Of a stretch of DNA of 64,000 bases, positions 59,110-64,000 are shown one piece after another. The stretch comes from Myxococcaceae bacterium. GTDB lineage: Bacteria > Myxococcota > Myxococcia > Myxococcales > Myxococcaceae. How positions within the stretch are numbered: position 1 is the stretch's first letter; each line of letters opens with the position of its first letter. Below the pieces are notes generated by a model. The model saw only the letters and a list, made by a program, of their open reading frames with translations. It did no database searches and was not told the origin of the DNA. Position numbers and translations under genes: made by a program. The DNA is taken from assembly GCA_016793095.1 (NCBI GenBank), contig JAEUJQ010000050.1, positions 186,001 to 250,000 of the forward strand, read 5' to 3'.

Positions 59110-62100
59110 CTACAGCTTCGGGTCGATGGTCTTCTTGAGGGACGGCGGAATGCGGAAGCGCGCCTGCTTGCCCTCTCGCTCCACCGTCACCACCATCTTC
59201 ATCACCGCGAACGAGATGCTGTCGAACATGCGGCGCACCACCTCGTCCGGGTCACCCGCCGTGAACCAGGTGTCGAGCTCGGCCAACACGTCGACGACGT
59301 GCTTCGTCCAATCGGCCCTCGGCAGGCCCAGCAGGTCGGCGCAGTGGTCGCCCGAGAGCAGTCGAATCATCGCCACCGGCATGCCGTCGAGCGCCTTCCC
59401 CGGGAAGTAGTCCTGCATCAACTCGACGAGCGGCTTCGTCAGCTCGGCGCCGTCCTTCGAGGCGCGCCACTGGCGGTCCCGAATGGCCTCCATCAGCTCG
59501 TGCCCGTCATCCAGCGTGGTGGGGTTGAGCGCCTCCTCGACCCCGAGGAAGTGGCCGACGACGCGCCACGCGTGGAACCACGCCTCATGCTCGTCGGGCG
59601 TCATCTGCACGCCAAGCCGCTCGAGGCCGTCGAGCACGACGACGGAGAACGTCATCAACGTGCCGGCCAGGTCTTCCTGGTTGATGGGCTCACCGAGGAA
59701 CGGCGTGTCCCACGTCGGGTCGGCGCGCGTGCGCAGGTAGTGCCGCACCGTCGCATGCATCAGCCGCACCTTCTGCACCGTGCGGACGCCGCGGCCGTTC
59801 GGCCCGAACGCGCCCTCGCTCACCGAGTCGAAGAGGAACTGGGCCGTCTCGAAGATGCGCTGCTTCGTGTGCTTCGTCATGCCCTGCGTCTGGGTGATGA
59901 CGTGCGCGCCCTTCGCGGCCGCGTAGGCCTGCGGCAACGAGGAGCAGAAGAGGCACGTCGCCATCTGCCAGCCGGCGCGCGTGAAGAGCCGGCCCGCCGC
60001 TTCGAGCTTCGCTGGCTCTGCCCAGGTCGGCAGCGTGGTGTCGTCGAAGTACGCCCTCGCGAGGTCCGGCAACCCCGGCGGCACCGGCTCGTCCGTCCTG
60101 AAGATGTTGAACATCAGCTTGTTCACTTCATCGACGGAGTGCTTCGCGAAGATGTCGGCGATGACCTGGTCAGCCTTCGGGTCCATTCGCAGGCGCGCGG
60201 CGTCGAGCTGGGCGTCGCTGTACTGCGTGCGCGGCGCCACCACCGTCGTCGGGTGCTTCTTCCACGCGAGGTACTTGCCGAGCGCCTCGGTCGGGTAGAA
60301 GCGCGCCGCCTCGGGGTACACGTAGAAGGTGTCGGGCGGCACGTTGGTGTGCAGGTACTCGCCGTTCGCCCACGTGCCGTCGGGCGCCTGCCGCGTCAGC
60401 AGGAAGTGGAGGCCCTTCGCCACCGCGTCGCTGTCGCCGAGGCCGACGTCGATGAGGGCCTGCAGCACGAGCCCGGTGAGCGGCGCCATCGACGGCCCCT
60501 TCCCCGCCATCGCCATCGACACGTACGACTCGGGCCCTTCGCCCCAGCCGCCGTCCGCGTTCTGGTGCTTGAGGAGGAACTTGATGCCGCGCTGCACCCA
60601 GTCCTGCGAGAGGTCCACCTTCACCGCGGCGAGCCCCATCAACACGAAGGACGAAGCAGACAGGTAGTTCACCACCCACCGGCCCCACCAGGCGCCGTTG
60701 TTCGCCTGCTGCGTGCGCAGGAACCGCACGCCCTTCGCCACCGCGGGGTGCGACTCGGTGAGCCCCAGGCTACCAAGGCCGTGCAGCACACGGCTCGTGA
60801 GGTCCTCGGTGGACGGGTCGCCCATCGGAGGCGGCACGTCGATGACGGTCTCGAGCATGTCGAAGACGTTCGTCATGTCTACGCGCGGGTTCTTCTCCAT
60901 GATGGGCCCGGGCGCCTTGCCCGGCAGCCCCCACACGAAGGCCGACCAGCCGCCGTCCGGGTTCTGCATCGAGTACACCCACTGCAGCCCCTTCTCCGTG
61001 GACGCCTGCACCGCCGAGCGCGCCGACGCGGGGAGCGCTCCGTCCTTCGCGCCGAGCGCCATGCCGAAGGACGTCAACACCACGCCCGCGTCGTCGGCGT
61101 CGGGCATGGTGTGGTTGGTGCGCTGGAAGGCCCAGCCGCCGGTCAGCACCGCGTCGGGTTTGCGGTTGTCCACCTTCGGCATCGGCCGGGTGAGCTGGGC
61201 CTTCGCCATCCACTCCAGCGCCTTCGAGACCTCGGCGTCGTTCGGCGGGACGCCGGCGGCCAGCAGCGCGCGCGTGTTGAACGCGGTGGACCAGACCTCG
61301 GTGCCGAAGCCGTCGAAACGCAGCCCCCGCTCGTCCTTCACCTTCTGCGAGTTCACCCAGGCCACGGCGCGGTCCAGCATGGCGCGCGCTTCGGGGGTCC
61401 CGATGGCGTCGAGGCACGGCAGCGCCAGCACGCTGATGACGGCCGAGTCGTTCCAGCTGCCGTTCTCGTTCTGGAACTCGCGCAGCACCTCGATGGCCCC
61501 ACGGCACTTCAGCCGGTCGAAGAGGGACTTGCGGCGGCCGTCGGGCCCGAAGTCGCCGCGCAGCTTCTTCACCAGCAGCTCGAACTCGAAGGCCATCATG
61601 AAGACGCCCGAGTGGAAGCGCGTCTCGAGCACCTTCCTGACGGGCGGCACCAGCAGCGCAGCCGACGAGGGGCACGGCAGCCGGCGCGCCTCGATGAGGC
61701 CAGCCATGCCGAGGAAGAGGGCCGAGAGGTCGCCTTCGTTGACGCGGTCGAGCACCGCGGGCAGGCCGCCGCGCGCTTCGACCCACCGCTTCGCCTTCCC
61801 GGCCGCCTCGTGAGCCCCGCACAGATGGAGCGCCGCCCAGCCCGCCGCCGTGGTGCCGAGGTCGCCCTTCGTCGAGTACGCGTGGATGGCGAAGGACCCG
61901 TCGCTGCGCTGCTGGCCCGACAGCCACTTCGCCGCGGCCTGCGTGTCCGCGTCGTCGAGCACCTTCAGGTAGCGCAGCACCGTCACCACCTGCGCCGTCA
62001 CCCACGCGCCGACCTGCCCCGGGCAGTCCCACGAGCCGTCTGGGCGCTGGCTCTTCCACAAGACGCGCAGCGCGCGGTCGAGCGTGAACTGCACCTCGGA

Positions 62101-62121
62101 GAGGTCCACCGTCGTCGTCAT
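59110..62121 (-). CDS. squalene-hopene-cyclase-like / MpaB (DUF2236) oxygenase fusion
   Basis: The 1,003-residue protein joins two enzymes. Residues about 10-610 are an alpha-barrel terpene-cyclase domain with QW-type repeats (GSWDCPGQVGAW, NENGSWNDSAV, NADGGWGEG) and PDADDAG, which matches the DxDD protonation motif of class II cyclases. Residues about 650-1003 match the MpaB/DUF2236/rubber-oxygenase family (VRLMHATVRHYLR with the candidate haem His, GEPINQEDLAGTLMTF, VGHFLGVEEALNP). A b-type haem dioxygenase or oxidase acting on a cyclised isoprenoid is a reasonable inference. ATG 62121 follows AGGGGG; an earlier in-frame start at 62199 overlaps the DUF2378 gene. Confidence 0.85.
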   Translation of the reverse strand: MTTTVDLSEVQFTLDRALRVLWKSQRPDGSWDCPGQVGAWVTAQVVTVLRYLKVLDDADTQAAAKWLSGQQRSDGSFAIHAYSTKGDLGTTAAGWAALHLCGAHEAAGKAKRWVEARGGLPAVLDRVNEGDLSALFLGMAGLIEARRLPCPSSAALLVPPVRKVLETRFHSGVFMMAFEFELLVKKLRGDFGPDGRRKSLFDRLKCRGAIEVLREFQNENGSWNDSAVISVLALPCLDAIGTPEARAMLDRAVAWVNSQKVKDERGLRFDGFGTEVWSTAFNTRALLAAGVPPNDAEVSKALEWMAKAQLTRPMPKVDNRKPDAVLTGGWAFQRTNHTMPDADDAGVVLTSFGMALGAKDGALPASARSAVQASTEKGLQWVYSMQNPDGGWSAFVWGLPGKAPGPIMEKNPRVDMTNVFDMLETVIDVPPPMGDPSTEDLTSRVLHGLGSLGLTESHPAVAKGVRFLRTQQANNGAWWGRWVVNYLSASSFVLMGLAAVKVDLSQDWVQRGIKFLLKHQNADGGWGEGPESYVSMAMAGKGPSMAPLTGLVLQALIDVGLGDSDAVAKGLHFLLTRQAPDGTWANGEYLHTNVPPDTFYVYPEAARFYPTEALGKYLAWKKHPTTVVAPRTQYSDAQLDAARLRMDPKADQVIADIFAKHSVDEVNKLMFNIFRTDEPVPPGLPDLARAYFDDTTLPTWAEPAKLEAAGRLFTRAGWQMATCLFCSSLPQAYAAAKGAHVITQTQGMTKHTKQRIFETAQFLFDSVSEGAFGPNGRGVRTVQKVRLMHATVRHYLRTRADPTWDTPFLGEPINQEDLAGTLMTFSVVVLDGLERLGVQMTPDEHEAWFHAWRVVGHFLGVEEALNPTTLDDGHELMEAIRDRQWRASKDGAELTKPLVELMQDYFPGKALDGMPVAMIRLLSGDHCADLLGLPRADWTKHVVDVLAELDTWFTAGDPDEVVRRMFDSISFAVMKMVVTVEREGKQARFRIPPSLKKTIDPKL

Positions 62122-62146
62122 GTGCTGGATTCCCCCTGCTGCGTCG

Positions 62147-62701
62147 TCACTTCTTCGACTGCGTTGACTTGAGCTCGTACAGGCAGCCCGCTCCGTCACG
62201 CTGCTTGATGCGCATCTCGTTCACCCAGCCGGGCAGCACCTCGGCGCCTGCTTCCACCATGCCGGCGTAGAAGCCGGGCACTCCAGAGACGTCGCTGATC
62301 CACAGCTCGTGCGTGTGAGCGTCGACTTCAGTGAAGCGCGTCTCGATGAAGTTGGAGCCGGTGCGAAGGTTGTGAGTCATTCGCATGAGCGACCGCCGGG
62401 CGCCGAACACCTTGGCGGCGGTGAACATGGCCTTACCCATGACGGTGTCGGCGAACTGCATCACTGACAGGCGTCCCAGCTTGTTGTGCTGCACGTCAGG
62501 CGGCTCGCCCGGGTACAGCTCGCTCGACAGGGCGCGCACGGCCTCGGCCCACTTGTCCGCCGGGTACGCGGGCTCGAGCTTCTTGTCGTAGCTGAAGCCG
62601 AGCTTCGCGAGCTTCTCGACGGTGGCGGCGCTGACACGGCCTCGCGTCGCCTTGAGCAGGGACTCGACGGCGTTGCCGAAGATGAGGCGCTCCACTGCCA
62701 T
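62147..62701 (-). CDS. DUF2378 family protein
   Basis: The 184-residue protein matches DUF2378/TIGR02265: FGNAVESLLKATRG, YPADKWAEAVRALSSEL, LGRLSVMQFADTVMGKAM, GARRSLMRMTHNLRTGSNF and the beta-rich end TEVDAHTHELWISDVS. It is the only gene directly upstream of the cyclase-oxygenase fusion, 25 bases apart, and the pair appears to be an operon. A regulatory or small-molecule-sensing role is possible but unproven. Its paralogue at 27166 is in a different context. Confidence 0.9.
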   Translation of the reverse strand: MAVERLIFGNAVESLLKATRGRVSAATVEKLAKLGFSYDKKLEPAYPADKWAEAVRALSSELYPGEPPDVQHNKLGRLSVMQFADTVMGKAMFTAAKVFGARRSLMRMTHNLRTGSNFIETRFTEVDAHTHELWISDVSGVPGFYAGMVEAGAEVLPGWVNEMRIKQRDGAGCLYELKSTQSKK

Positions 62702-62849
62702 TCGGCGCGCGAGCGTAGGAGAAACCAGAGGCGGCGGTCACCGTGAAAGCACTCCGCTGACCGCCCGGTGACGGAGCGACACACACCGCCGCCCACTTCG
62801 GCCGCGGCGCGCACGTGCGCTACGGTGCGCAGCACGAGGGGAGGCTGCG

Positions 62850-63920
<1,071 letters not shown>

Positions 63921-63926
63921 GCAGTG

Positions 63927-64000
63927 ATGACGTCCCAGCTCCAGCCCGAGTCGTCGGAGCGCCGGGACGCTGGAGCACGTCACGCCGGCACGCCTCGGCG
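63927..64000 (+). CDS. possible gene start, cut by the window end
   Basis: An ATG at 63927, six bases after the kinase stop, opens a frame to the end of the window (MTSQLQPESSERRD). Third positions are G/C for the first 14 codons and then less so. Too short to judge; it could be a gene co-transcribed with the kinase or chance. Confidence 0.25.
   Translation, partial: MTSQLQPESSERRDAGARHAGTPR

Noticed and set aside
59014-62172. A 1,052-codon open frame antisense to the cyclase-oxygenase gene; similar long antisense frames at 37088-40765, 31509-33188 and 4167-6821
   Set aside because: They arise because stop codons are rare opposite GC-rich genes. Their translations are Arg/His/Val-rich with no domain, and third-position bias belongs to the other strand.

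Overview
The window is chromosomal DNA from a very GC-rich Gram-negative bacterium, almost certainly a member of the Myxococcota. The reasons are two DUF2378 proteins (a family largely confined to myxobacteria), DUF4215-type Cys-rich repeats joined to PPC-like domains, two Pkn2-type Ser/Thr kinases, many lipoproteins with Gly/Ser/Ala linkers after the lipobox, and third codon positions that are nearly all G or C. No rRNA, tRNA, CRISPR array, transposase or prophage was seen.

Layout. 0-10.9 kb: a truncated lipoprotein, a DUF6918-like protein, a LysR regulator divergent from a zinc-ribbon/TPR protein, a cytochrome P450, a TIGR02996 protein, a glutathione transferase, a haem/copper monooxygenase-like lipoprotein and two small lipoproteins. 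10.9-13.8 kb: a ThDP-dependent lyase-like gene lies between two unrelated non-coding repeat arrays, one of which ends in a receiver-domain relic. 13.8-24.3 kb: lipoproteins, a DUF4253 protein, a crotonase, a pseudogene and two neighbouring protease-like genes (calpain type and a possible caspase-like fold). 24.4-36.6 kb: a thioesterase, an SNase-like protein, DUF2378 and DUF4272 proteins, a beta-barrel, an EEP phosphohydrolase, a GH36-like glycosidase, a B-box/DUF4328 membrane protein, an M28 peptidase and glgA. 36.7-45.2 kb: a secreted subtilase translationally coupled to a 1,277-residue repeat protein, then a receptor-like kinase.

45.7-54.95 kb is the most interesting part. Two ATP-grasp ligases, an S51-type peptidase, two alpha/beta-hydrolase esterases and a GCS2-CBS ligase run in one direction with very short gaps or 4-nt overlaps. 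This looks like a system that forms and breaks peptide (amide) and ester bonds on an unknown substrate. The first ligase is separated from the rest by a lower-GC AAA-ATPase/DUF4276 pair that resembles an OLD/PARIS-like defence module. After the GCS2-CBS gene, a 36-codon frame with strong coding bias begins at a CTG that overlaps the stop codon and ends in Gly-Gly. It is a candidate peptide substrate or product of the cluster.

55.1-64 kb: an Fe-S repair protein (Ric/YtfE), a lipoprotein with a long 15-bp tandem repeat, a hemerythrin/cytochrome c-prime pair, a 1,003-residue fusion of a squalene-hopene-cyclase-like domain with an MpaB/DUF2236 oxygenase domain next to a DUF2378 gene, and a second kinase. 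At least eight start codons across the window lack a Shine-Dalgarno sequence and instead have a TA-containing -10-like hexamer 6-7 nt upstream, which suggests frequent leaderless transcription.
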